Shown here: piece after piece, positions 6,164 through 12,589 of the stretch
How the letters are laid out: each line of letters opens with the position of its first letter
How positions within the stretch are numbered: the first letter of the stretch is position 1
Assembly: GCA_023411175.1 (NCBI GenBank)
Contig: JAEYPB010000021.1
Span: forward strand, 1-12,589
DNA length: 12,589 nucleotides
Source of the DNA: Bacillota bacterium
GTDB taxonomy: Bacteria; Bacillota; Clostridia; Christensenellales; Aristaeellaceae
Reading direction: 5' to 3'
Notes under the pieces: model-generated
The model's input: the letters and a program-made list of their open reading frames with translations, nothing else
Database searches by the model: none
What the model was told of the DNA's origin: nothing
Position numbers and translations under genes: made by a program

Positions 6164-7909
6164 TTATGGCACATAACCGCCAATTTCCGGCAGGGTTAAA
6201 AAGTACCTGGGGTCCACCGCGCGGCCCGAAACCCGCGCTTCGAAATGCAGGTGCGTGCCGTTGGCGCTGCCCGTGGAGCCCATAACCCCGATTGCCTGTC
6301 CGAGCTTCACCCGCTGCCCCTTGCGCACGCTGATTTTTGCGAGGTGCGCGTACATGGAGCGGGAGCCGTCCGCGTGCTCGATGACGACATACTTCCCGTA
6401 ACTGCCGTACTTCGAGACGATGCCTTCCTTCACGTCGCAAGGGTCGATGTACCGGCCGTATTTGTTCTTTTTCGTCTTGCGGTAGTCGTGGGTGCAGCGG
6501 TCGTCCACGCGGATGACGCGGCCTTCGGAAACCGCCACGACGTCCTTGCTGCCGCTGGGCGAAAAATCGACGCCGTCGTGCTTATCCTTGTCGCGGGCCA
6601 TGGTCTTGAAGTCGTCCGTGATCTGGCAGAAGCTGTTGTCCGCGACGGGGAGCCGCCAGACCGAGGCGCTCTCCACGCCGGTTTTGTCCTCCTCGATCGT
6701 CCACCGCTGCAAAGGACTGTTCAGATCGAGCTTTTCAATGGAAAGCCCAGCCCCCTCCGCCGCGCCGGAAGCCGCCAGCGCGTAACCGGCGTCCGCCTGC
6801 AGGCAGAGTATCAAATCGTTCTCCGGCGTCACGACGGCACGGAAGCGGTGGCTCGCGCCGCCGTCTGCCATGAAGGACGCGTATTCCCCGCGCTCCTCCG
6901 GCTCAGCGGTGGGCATGCCCGTCGCGGCGGCCTTTGCCAGGTGTGCCTCGACTTTCCGAATCGCCCGCTGCCGCTCCAACACGTCCCGAAGCATTGAAAT
7001 GGTCGCCGCACCGGACTGAATCTCCCCGCTGTCCGACAGCGGCGCGGTGAGGTAGGCGATGCGCGCGCTCAAAGACCTCAGCGAAAAGCCCAGACCGTCG
7101 CTGTCCACAGCCATGACGCGCATCTCGGGATCGCTCTTTGCGCCCCCGGGTTCCGCCGACAGCTTCAGATCCGATATCTCTCCGGGTTTCGCCTCGTAGC
7201 GGACGGTCAGCCGCCCTCCGGCGAGCCGCAGCGCCACAACCCCTTCCTTCGGCGCGCGGTACCCTTCGACGACCATCACCTCGCAGACGGCAGTCTGCCC
7301 CGCGTGGATGAGCGATATCCTCGTCCGCCCCGGCTTGAGCGCGGAGGCGAGGCCCGACTGGTCCACTTGCACCACGCCGGGATCGTCGCTTGTCAGGCTG
7401 TATGCGCCGGGCTCCAGAAGCCCGATGCCCAGTTGAACGTGCTCCCCCACCTCCACGACGAGGGATTCCGGATCGAGAGCGCAGGCGGTGAGCAGAATCT
7501 CCCGGGCGCGGTACTGGGTTGCGGGCGCGAGATAATCGTGCAGAACCAGCTCAAGTTCATTGAACCAACCGCCCTCATATACGGTTCTCCCGCCTGATTC
7601 GCCGGACGGATTGAGCGGCATGTCGCGCTCGATGGCCTGCTGCGGCGCGCCGGGCGCTTCCCGCTGCGTCGCCACATAGCGCGTCAGGCCTTCCTGCGTA
7701 ACGGCGTATCGCGTATAGCGCCAGACGTTGCGCGCCGCGGGCCGGTTCACCTCGCGGGTTTCGACGAACAGGTCGCGCCTGTTCTCAATGGGCTGGTTTG
7801 TCCATTCCGACCAGGGGCCGTAGGTCAAATCTCCCACGGCCGCGCAAGCGGCTGAAGCACAGAAGGCCGTTACGGCGGCGGCAAGGGTCAGGGCTCGCCA
7901 ATTCAGCAC
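6164..7909 (-). CDS. Secreted M23 (LytM-type) metallopeptidase with Big2-like and ricin-like regions
   Basis: This is probably a cell-wall endopeptidase. From GTG 7909 it has 581 residues, with a signal peptide (about 1-23: R5, Ala-rich core, CASAACA before the likely cut). A WSEW segment (33-36, YGPWSEWTNQP...VETR) follows, of a kind found in surface proteins. A Big2-like Ig region spans about 144-215 (SLTSDDPGVVQVDQSGLASALKPG). A ricin-like piece ends in QRW (402-404). The C-terminal M23 domain has H444xxxD448, YAH522 and HLH (553-555), so zinc and catalytic residues are intact. The open frame extends to TTG 7948, but that codon overlaps the -10 box and lacks a Shine-Dalgarno. GGGGG at 7919-7923 lies 9 nt before the GTG. 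Its place between truB and rpsO is unusual. The exact substrate is unknown. Confidence 0.88.
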   Translation of the reverse strand: MLNWRALTLAAAVTAFCASAACAAVGDLTYGPWSEWTNQPIENRRDLFVETREVNRPAARNVWRYTRYAVTQEGLTRYVATQREAPGAPQQAIERDMPLNPSGESGGRTVYEGGWFNELELVLHDYLAPATQYRAREILLTACALDPESLVVEVGEHVQLGIGLLEPGAYSLTSDDPGVVQVDQSGLASALKPGRTRISLIHAGQTAVCEVMVVEGYRAPKEGVVALRLAGGRLTVRYEAKPGEISDLKLSAEPGGAKSDPEMRVMAVDSDGLGFSLRSLSARIAYLTAPLSDSGEIQSGAATISMLRDVLERQRAIRKVEAHLAKAAATGMPTAEPEERGEYASFMADGGASHRFRAVVTPENDLILCLQADAGYALAASGAAEGAGLSIEKLDLNSPLQRWTIEEDKTGVESASVWRLPVADNSFCQITDDFKTMARDKDKHDGVDFSPSGSKDVVAVSEGRVIRVDDRCTHDYRKTKKNKYGRYIDPCDVKEGIVSKYGSYGKYVVIEHADGSRSMYAHLAKISVRKGQRVKLGQAIGVMGSTGSANGTHLHFEARVSGRAVDPRYFLTLPEIGGYVP

Positions 7910-7947
7910 AGTTGGGTTCCCCCGCTTCGTTTTTGCATCTTTCGACA

Positions 7948-7956
7948 ATTATAACA
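7948..7956 (-). promoter_or_regulatory. Extended -10 promoter for the M23 peptidase gene
   Basis: TATAAT at 7948-7953 is preceded by TGT (7954-7956), giving a perfect extended -10. The -35 position 17 bp upstream reads CTCACG, which is poor and lies inside the truB terminator stem. Transcription would start near 7941, about 32 nt before the chosen GTG start. Confidence 0.55.
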
Positions 7957-7991
7957 CAAACGCCCCGGTGCGTGAGCGCAGAACCGGGGCG
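7954..7991 (-). terminator. Terminator-like hairpin after truB
   Basis: CGCCCCGG/CCGGGGCG (8 bp) is topped by TGCG/CGCA with a 3-nt bulge and a 4-nt loop. On the minus strand TTTGTGTT follows, a broken T-run. On the plus strand AATTTTT follows, so it may work in both directions, though no plus-strand gene is seen. It lies 20 nt after the truB stop. Confidence 0.7.
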
Positions 7992-8010
7992 AATTTTTGT
8001 CAAATTCGGG

Positions 8011-8892
8011 TCATTGCTCCGGGCCGGCCAGCATCGTGCGCGCCTTCAGCCATCCGTCGCCGGTGGACTGGCCGATGGCCACAAGCGCTCCCTTTAAATA
8101 GACGCGAACGGGTTCGTCCGCCGGCGGAATGGCGTCCAAGTCGCAGACCGAGACGGGGTTTCCGTTCAGAAGCCATTTTTCGCAGGATGCCTTGACATTT
8201 ACCGCCTCCAGGTGCATAAGGGGCGCATCCAGCGGCATCAAACGGGCGGACACGTCCTCGAGCTCGTCGAGCGTCACGGCGTCGGCGATGTCGAACGCGC
8301 CGGCGCGGGTGCGCAGAAGAAACGCCATGTGCGCGCCGCAGCCGAGGAGCCTCCCGAGGTCATTGAGAAGCGTCCGAATGTACACGCCCTTGCCGCATTC
8401 GATGCGCGCAAGAAACCGTTCCGGTCCGGCGGGCCGTAGGTATTGAAAGGCGTCCACCCGGGCCGGGCGAGGCTCCAGCGCCACTTCGACGCCGCTCCGC
8501 GCCAGATCGTACATGCGCTTTCCGCCCCGCTTTACCGCCGAGTACATCGGCGGACTCTGCATAATATCTCCCGTGAGCTTTTCCATCGCCGCGCGGATGT
8601 CCGCCTCCGAGGCGGTCACCTCGGCGCGGGCGACGATGTTCCCCGAAGCATCCTGGGTGTCGGTCTCGATCCCCAGACACGCCTCGGTCACGTAGGTTTT
8701 TTTCTTGTCGATCATGTAGTCGAAGAGCCGGGTGCCTCGGCCGATGGAAACCGGCAGCACCCCGGCGGCGTCCGGGTCCAACGTGCCGCCGTGCCCAACC
8801 TTCACGCCCCTGGGCAGCATTTTCCGAACCTTGAACACCGCGTCCGAGGAGGTCATCCCCGGCGGCTTGAGCAGGTTGATAAATCCGTCCAT
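8011..8892 (-). CDS. truB: tRNA pseudouridine(55) synthase
   Basis: TruB converts U55 in the tRNA T-loop to pseudouridine. I chose the ATG at 8892 (293 residues), where the family N-terminus MDGFINLLKPPGMTS begins. AAGGGG lies at 8898-8903, 5 nt upstream. An ATG at 8937 would add 15 unrelated residues and falls inside the upstream hairpin. The catalytic motif is GHGGTLDPDAAGVLP with D39 as nucleophile (E. coli D48), preceded by the KPPGMTSSD loop. Then come KTYVTEACLGIETDTQD, MQSPPMYSAVK, and the GVYIRTLLNDLG block. The C-terminal ~60 residues form the short PUA-like TruB_C region. Length and motifs are normal. ribF, which commonly follows truB, is absent. Confidence 0.96.
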   Translation of the reverse strand: MDGFINLLKPPGMTSSDAVFKVRKMLPRGVKVGHGGTLDPDAAGVLPVSIGRGTRLFDYMIDKKKTYVTEACLGIETDTQDASGNIVARAEVTASEADIRAAMEKLTGDIMQSPPMYSAVKRGGKRMYDLARSGVEVALEPRPARVDAFQYLRPAGPERFLARIECGKGVYIRTLLNDLGRLLGCGAHMAFLLRTRAGAFDIADAVTLDELEDVSARLMPLDAPLMHLEAVNVKASCEKWLLNGNPVSVCDLDAIPPADEPVRVYLKGALVAIGQSTGDGWLKARTMLAGPEQ

Positions 8893-8917
8893 CTGTTCCC
8901 CTTCGTTCGCAAAGCTT

Positions 8918-8947
8918 AAAAACAGGGAGAGGACCAATGCCCTCTCC
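8918..8947 (-). terminator. Hairpin plus T-run between nrnA and truB
   Basis: GGAGAGG/CCTCTCC (7 bp, 8-nt loop that can close by a further G-T pair) is followed by CTG and then TTTTT on the minus strand. It looks like a leaky intrinsic terminator or attenuator. Only about 25 nt separate the T-run from the truB ATG, and I see no full promoter between them. Some readthrough into truB is therefore expected. Confidence 0.6.
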
Positions 8948-8965
8948 GCAGACTGTCAAAATAGG

Positions 8966-8981
8966 CAGGCTATAATGCCTG
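8966..8981 (-). other. Small hairpin just after the nrnA stop
   Basis: CAGGC/GCCTG (5 bp) with a 6-nt loop lies 7 nt after the nrnA stop. It is too weak to be a terminator alone. It precedes the stronger hairpin at 8926-8947, and the pair may shape the nrnA 3' end. Confidence 0.35.
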
Positions 8982-8988
8982 GGAACCG

Positions 8989-9963
8989 TCAGGCGAGATC
9001 GCACTCAGTCAATAGCGCGCAGAACTTGGTCACAACCTCATCCGCCGCTTCGAACATCGGCAGGTGCATGGTCATTCCCGCGGCCCGCCTGTGCCCACCG
9101 CCGCCGAAGAAGGCGGCCACCTCACCCGCATCGATCGTACCGTCGGTGCGCAGCGAGAACTTGGTGGTAAAGATGTCTCGCTCCTCCGCCAGTACCGCAG
9201 CTTCGACGCCTTCCGTCTCAATGAGGAAGTTGATGACCCCCTCCGTATCCGCCCGGGAAGCGCCGCTGACCTCGTACATCAGCGAACTGACGCGCGTCAC
9301 GGCGATGCGCCCCTCGCAGTAGAACTCCACCGCCGAAAGCGCCATGCCCAGAAGCATGGTGCGGGCGCGCGTACGCAGACGGAACAGCCGGAGGCTCGCG
9401 TCCGCGATGTCAAACCCCACGTCCAGGCACCGGGCGATGCCCCGCGCCGCTTCCGAGGTCGTGTTTGAAAAGCTGAGATTGCCTGTGTCGGTGGCGATGG
9501 CCGTGTACAATAAGAGCGCCATGTCCTTGTCCAGCGCAACGCCCAGTTCGTCGATCAGCCGGAGGGCGATGACACCGGTGGCGGCCGCCTCGCCGTCCAC
9601 CAAACTGAGCTCGGCGAACTGCGGATTGGTGGGATGGTGATCGATCAGCGCTGTATCGGCAACATGGGAAAGCGCGCCCTTGTCGCCCGCGCGGTCCATC
9701 GCGGCTACGTCTTCGAACAGCACGCAGCTTGGAACAAAGGGCAGCGCTTCCGGCTTGCACACGCCGTCCACGCCCGGCAAAAACTGATACATGTGCGGCA
9801 CGGGGTCCGCGCTGACCAGCGCGGCACGCTTGCCGAGCTTCGTCAGCGCCCGTGTGAGCGCAAGGCCGGAACCCAGCGTATCGCCATCCGGGGAGACGTG
9901 GGCCACCACCGCGATGTCGTCCCGAGCCCTAATCCACGCCGCCAGTTCGGGGATCGTCGCCAT
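8989..9963 (-). CDS. nrnA: DHH-family nanoRNase / pAp phosphatase (NrnA-like)
   Basis: This is a DHH/DHHA1 phosphoesterase of 324 residues, normal for NrnA. Members degrade 2-5-nt RNA fragments and dephosphorylate pAp. Visible metal and catalytic residues are H22, D26 and D28 in HVSPDGDTLGSG, D85 in FEDVAAMDR, the D108-H109-H110 signature, an ATDTGNLSF block, and the DHHA1 substrate-binding GGGGHRRAAG (about 287-296). AGAGGAGG lies upstream of the ATG. The first 35 nt overlap rbfA. A DHH gene between rbfA and truB is common in Clostridia, whereas Bacillus subtilis lacks it there. It probably works with PNPase, also encoded here, in completing RNA turnover; that link is inferred from function, not from co-regulation. 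Confidence 0.92.
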   Translation of the reverse strand: MATIPELAAWIRARDDIAVVAHVSPDGDTLGSGLALTRALTKLGKRAALVSADPVPHMYQFLPGVDGVCKPEALPFVPSCVLFEDVAAMDRAGDKGALSHVADTALIDHHPTNPQFAELSLVDGEAAATGVIALRLIDELGVALDKDMALLLYTAIATDTGNLSFSNTTSEAARGIARCLDVGFDIADASLRLFRLRTRARTMLLGMALSAVEFYCEGRIAVTRVSSLMYEVSGASRADTEGVINFLIETEGVEAAVLAEERDIFTTKFSLRTDGTIDAGEVAAFFGGGGHRRAAGMTMHLPMFEAADEVVTKFCALLTECDLA

Positions 9964-10303
9964 GCGCGTCCTCCTCTTTTAAAAGCCGGTTGATCTTGTC
10001 TGCGTATTCAATGTTGGTATCCAGTTCAAAGATCAGTTCGGGCGTATAACGCAGGTCAACCCGCTTGCCCAATTCGCGCCGGATGAAACCGGAAGCCTTC
10101 TTCAGCGCTTCCATCATCCCCTTGCGCCGTTCCGGCTCGAGCACGCTGATGCGCGCTTTGCAGAAGCGCAGATCCCGCGTCACCTCGCACCGAACGATCG
10201 AAAACGTGCCGCCCACGCGGGGATCGTTGATCTCCTCGCGCAGAATTTTATCCAATTCACGCCGCACCTCCTCGGAGATGCGGTCCACGCGGTCAAATGC
10301 CAT
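9929..10303 (-). CDS. rbfA: Ribosome-binding factor A
   Basis: RbfA is a small KH-fold protein that binds the 30S subunit near 16S rRNA helix 1 and helps late 30S maturation, especially in the cold. The 124-residue product has the family pattern: an RVDRISEEVRRELDKIL N-terminal helix, a DPRVG turn, then SIVRCEVTRDLRFCKARISV, a GFIRRELGKRVDLRYTPEL block, and a terminal LLKEED segment. The start is supported by AAGGAGG at 10308-10314, 4 nt before the ATG. It lies downstream of infB, as in most Bacillota. Its 3' end overlaps the start of nrnA by 35 nt, which suggests translational coupling. Length is normal for the family (about 115-130). Confidence 0.95.
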   Translation of the reverse strand: MAFDRVDRISEEVRRELDKILREEINDPRVGGTFSIVRCEVTRDLRFCKARISVLEPERRKGMMEALKKASGFIRRELGKRVDLRYTPELIFELDTNIEYADKINRLLKEEDAHGDDPRTGGVD

Positions 10304-10383
10304 GTTGCCTCCTTGAGAAAAACGGATGCGTTCGAGCCCCGCCCGAAGCCCTCCAAAAAAAGATACCCCGCTTTGAAGGATTC

Positions 10384-10420
10384 AAGCAGGCCTGCGGAAT
10401 CTCCTCCGCAAGGCCTGCTT
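10384..10420 (-). terminator. Hairpin in the infB-rbfA gap (attenuator, processing site or weak terminator)
   Basis: The arms AAGCAGGCC/GGCCTGCTT (9 bp) continue into TGCGG/CCGCA (5 bp) with one bulged base and an 8-nt loop. On the minus strand no T-run follows directly; a 7-T run occurs only at 10361-10355. On the plus strand a short T-run does follow. It is therefore not a canonical terminator for infB, and an mRNA-stability or processing element is as likely. Confidence 0.5.
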
Positions 10421-10444
10421 TTGTACTGTCTTCAGCCCCCGGGC

Positions 10445-12589
10445 TCAGCGTTCGATTTCTTCCATCTGGAAGCACTCGATCACGTCGCCCTCCTTGATGT
10501 CGTTGTAGTTTTCAAGCCCGATGCCGCACTCGTATCCGGTGGCGACTTCCTTCGCATCGTCCTTGAAGCGTTTGAGGGATTCCACCTTCGCCTCGTGGAT
10601 GACCACGTTGTCGCGCAGGAGCCTGGCCTGGGCGTTGCGGAGAATCTTGCCCTCGGTGACATAGGAACCGGCGATCATGCCAACGCCCGTCACGCGGAAG
10701 GTCTGCCGCACTTGGGCGCGGCCCAGAATGTTCTCCTTGAACTTGGGCGTGAGCATGCCCTTCATGGCGCTCTCGACGTCCTCAATGGCATTGTAGATAA
10801 TCCGGTACAGCCGGATATCGACCTTTTCGCGCTCGGCGATGTCGCGGACGGCATTGTCGGTTCGCACGTTGAAGCCGATGATGATGGCGTTGGAAGCCGA
10901 GGCCAGCATCACATCCGTCTCGGTGATCGCGCCGACGCCGCCATGGATGGCACGCACGTGTACCTCTTCATTGGACAGCTTCTCCAGCGACTGCCGCACG
11001 GCCTCCACCGAGCCCTGTACGTCGGCCTTGATGATCAGGTTCAAGTCCTTGACTTCCCCGGCGGAGATCTGGCTGAACAGGTCGTCCAGCGTGGTCTGGG
11101 ACTTGGAGGAGATCAATGCCGCGCGCTGCTTATCCTTGCGCTCCGAGGACAGCTGACGGGACAGCTTGTCGTCCACCGCGTTCATTACATCGCCGGCATC
11201 GGGCACGTCGTTGAAGCCGACGACCTCCACCGGGTCGGACGGGCCCGCCTCCTTGACGCGCTCGCCTCGGTCGTTGACCATCGCCCGGACGCGGCCAAAG
11301 GCCGTACCGGCGACGATGTTGTCGCCCACCTTCAGCGTACCGTTCTTGATGAGCACCGTGGCCACAGGGCCGCGGCCCTTGTCCAGCCGGGCCTCGATGA
11401 TGATGCCGCGGGCCTGACGGTTGGGGTTTGCGCGGTAGTTCTGAAGCTCCGCCACCAGGAGGATCATCTCGAGCAGCTTGTCGATGTTTTCGCCGGTGAT
11501 GGCGGAAACGGGTACCATGATGGTCTCGCCGCCCCACTCCTCGGCCACCAGGCCGTACTCGGTCATCTCCTGCATAATGCGGTCGGGGTTGGCGGTGGGC
11601 TTATCCATCTTGTTGATGGCGACGATGGTGGGCACATTCGCGGCCTTCGCATGGTTGATGGCCTCAATGGTCTGGGGCATGACGCCGTCGTCCGCCGCCA
11701 CCACGAGAATCGCGATGTCGGTGGCCTGCGCGCCGCGGGCGCGCATGGCCGTAAAGGCCTCGTGGCCCGGCGTGTCGAGGAAGGTGATCTTCTGGCCGTG
11801 CACGTCTACGGTATAAGCGCCGATGTGCTGCGTGATGCCGCCCGCCTCGCCCGCAGTGACGCGGGTCTTGCGGATGTAGTCCAGAAGGCTCGTCTTGCCG
11901 TGGTCGACGTGGCCCATGATGGTCACGACAGGCGGACGGGACTCGAGGTCTTCCTCGGCGTCCTCAAAGTCCTTGGACTCCAGCACGTCCTCGGCGGTCT
12001 CGGCCTTCTTCATCTCCAACTGGCAGCCGAACTCGTTGCAGACGAGCTGCGCGGTGTCGAAGTCCAGCTCCTTGTTGATGGTGGCCATGATGCCCAGAAG
12101 AAGGAGCTTTTTGATGATCTCGCCCGCAGGCTTGCCGATGCGCTCGGTAAGATCCTTGACCGTGATCGTGTCGGCCGTCATGAAGGCCTTCTCGATGCGA
12201 ATGGGCTCCGGCCGGAAGTTCATCTGCGACTTCTTGCGGCGCCTGTTGCGCACAAACTCGTCGTCGCCAAACATCCGGGGCCCGGCTTCCCTGGCCATCT
12301 GCTTTTTGGTCTTGGAGCGCTCGGGATCGTTCTGGCGCACGTATTGCTTCTTGTTGGGATCGTAGTTGGAGACGCGCTCCTTCTCGACCGTGGGGGTCAG
12401 CTCCGGGCCGGACTTGCGGCCAAAGCCGGGCCGTCCGCCCATCGGCGGGCGCGCCGGGCCGGCACCTGCCGGACGGGGCGCGAAGGGACGCGGCGCGCCG
12501 GGGCCACCCTGACTGGGCTGCACCGGACGACCGTAGGGGCCGCCCTGACCGGGCTGCACCGGACGACCGTAGGGGCCGCCCTGACCGGG
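10445..12589 (-). CDS. infB: Translation initiation factor IF-2 (N-terminus cut by window edge)
   Basis: IF2 is the GTPase that places fMet-tRNA on the 30S P site and promotes subunit joining. The visible 714 residues (numbered from the edge) show a low-complexity G/P/Q/R-rich N-terminal extension, a basic linker, an IF2_N helical module (about 140-195), and a full G domain. G1 is GHVDHGKT (about 226-233), G2 GGITQHIGAY, G3 DTPGHEAF, G4 NKMDK and G5 SAITGEN. The beta-barrel and C-terminal fMet-tRNA-binding domains follow, ending in FQMEEIER. The reading frame stays open to the last base, and the GTG at 12559 sits inside a 12-residue repeat. The true start therefore lies outside the window. 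In Bacillota infB follows nusA and precedes rbfA, as here. All GTPase motifs are intact. Confidence 0.97.
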   Translation of the reverse strand, partial: PGQGGPYGRPVQPGQGGPYGRPVQPSQGGPGAPRPFAPRPAGAGPARPPMGGRPGFGRKSGPELTPTVEKERVSNYDPNKKQYVRQNDPERSKTKKQMAREAGPRMFGDDEFVRNRRRKKSQMNFRPEPIRIEKAFMTADTITVKDLTERIGKPAGEIIKKLLLLGIMATINKELDFDTAQLVCNEFGCQLEMKKAETAEDVLESKDFEDAEEDLESRPPVVTIMGHVDHGKTSLLDYIRKTRVTAGEAGGITQHIGAYTVDVHGQKITFLDTPGHEAFTAMRARGAQATDIAILVVAADDGVMPQTIEAINHAKAANVPTIVAINKMDKPTANPDRIMQEMTEYGLVAEEWGGETIMVPVSAITGENIDKLLEMILLVAELQNYRANPNRQARGIIIEARLDKGRGPVATVLIKNGTLKVGDNIVAGTAFGRVRAMVNDRGERVKEAGPSDPVEVVGFNDVPDAGDVMNAVDDKLSRQLSSERKDKQRAALISSKSQTTLDDLFSQISAGEVKDLNLIIKADVQGSVEAVRQSLEKLSNEEVHVRAIHGGVGAITETDVMLASASNAIIIGFNVRTDNAVRDIAEREKVDIRLYRIIYNAIEDVESAMKGMLTPKFKENILGRAQVRQTFRVTGVGMIAGSYVTEGKILRNAQARLLRDNVVIHEAKVESLKRFKDDAKEVATGYECGIGLENYNDIKEGDVIECFQMEEIER
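12521..12589. repeat. 36-bp tandem repeat in the infB N-terminal coding region
   Basis: A 36-bp unit at 12521-12556 is followed directly by an identical 33-bp copy at 12557-12589 that runs off the window. In the infB frame the unit encodes VQPGQGGPYGRP. A third, diverged partial copy (VQPSQGGP) follows at 12500-12523. The perfect identity suggests recent expansion by slippage or unequal recombination. The copy number beyond the edge is unknown. Confidence 0.9.

Noticed and set aside
7998..8003. TTGACA on the minus strand as -35 for the M23 gene
   Set aside because: It is 44 bp from the TATAAT at 7948-7953, far beyond normal spacing, and lies next to the truB stop.
8954..8959. TTGACA on the minus strand as a truB promoter
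   Set aside because: No -10-like hexamer occurs 15-19 bp downstream; that stretch is the hairpin stem and loop.
8971..8976. Perfect TATAAT on the plus strand
   Set aside because: It is the loop of a small hairpin; there is no -35 partner and no plus-strand gene downstream.
10325..10350. Plus-strand GTTCGAG resembling a tRNA T-loop
   Set aside because: The flanking bases do not form a 5-bp T-stem and no acceptor, D or anticodon arm can be built.
10293..10475. 60-codon minus-strand frame bridging infB and rbfA
   Set aside because: It overlaps the ends of both genes and the hairpin, and has no ribosome site or conserved-looking segment.
1..12589. CRISPR arrays, insertion sequences, tRNA or rRNA genes, phage or defence genes
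   Set aside because: Looked for on both strands; no repeat-spacer pattern, transposase, terminal inverted repeat or RNA gene was seen. The only tandem repeat is inside infB.

Overview
This window is a G+C-rich stretch in which every convincing gene lies on the minus strand, so it reads from right to left. Gene order is close to the well-known Bacillus/Clostridium block infB - rbfA - (nrnA) - truB - (ribF) - rpsO - pnp - M16 peptidase - spoVFA/dpaA - spoVFB/dpaB. Both dipicolinate synthase subunits are present and the Shine-Dalgarno sites are strong (AGGAGG types). Together these point to an endospore-forming, high-G+C member of the Clostridia (Bacillota). I cannot place it more finely from sequence alone.

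Layout, in the direction of transcription. (1) 12589-8011: translation and RNA-processing genes. These are infB (IF2, cut by the window edge), rbfA (30S maturation), nrnA (DHH nanoRNase/pAp phosphatase, overlapping rbfA) and truB (tRNA U55 pseudouridine synthase). Hairpins lie in the infB-rbfA and nrnA-truB gaps and after truB. (2) 7953-6164: a secreted multidomain M23 endopeptidase with its own extended -10 promoter, in the slot where ribF usually lies. (3) 6147-3441: rpsO with a strong sigma-A-type promoter and a ~97-nt leader, an intrinsic terminator, then pnp. (4) 3428-1728: a pnp terminator hairpin almost touching the M16 protease ribosome-binding site, the M16 protease, a coupled all-alpha dUTPase/MazG-like gene, and an excellent terminator. 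(5) 1720-223: dpaA and dpaB (4-nt overlap) behind a candidate sigma-K promoter. (6) 222-1: no gene within the window, but a near-consensus sigma-A promoter and a purine-rich leader for a gene that probably starts just past the left edge.

The genes form three functional blocks: ribosome assembly and RNA metabolism, a cell-wall and proteolysis element, and mother-cell dipicolinate synthesis. Most of the window is conserved core genome. The parts least explained by known synteny are the M23 protein in the ribF position, the density of intercistronic hairpins, the rpsO leader, and the promoter and leader at the left edge. I found no mobile element, CRISPR array, rRNA or tRNA, and no convincing undescribed multi-gene system.
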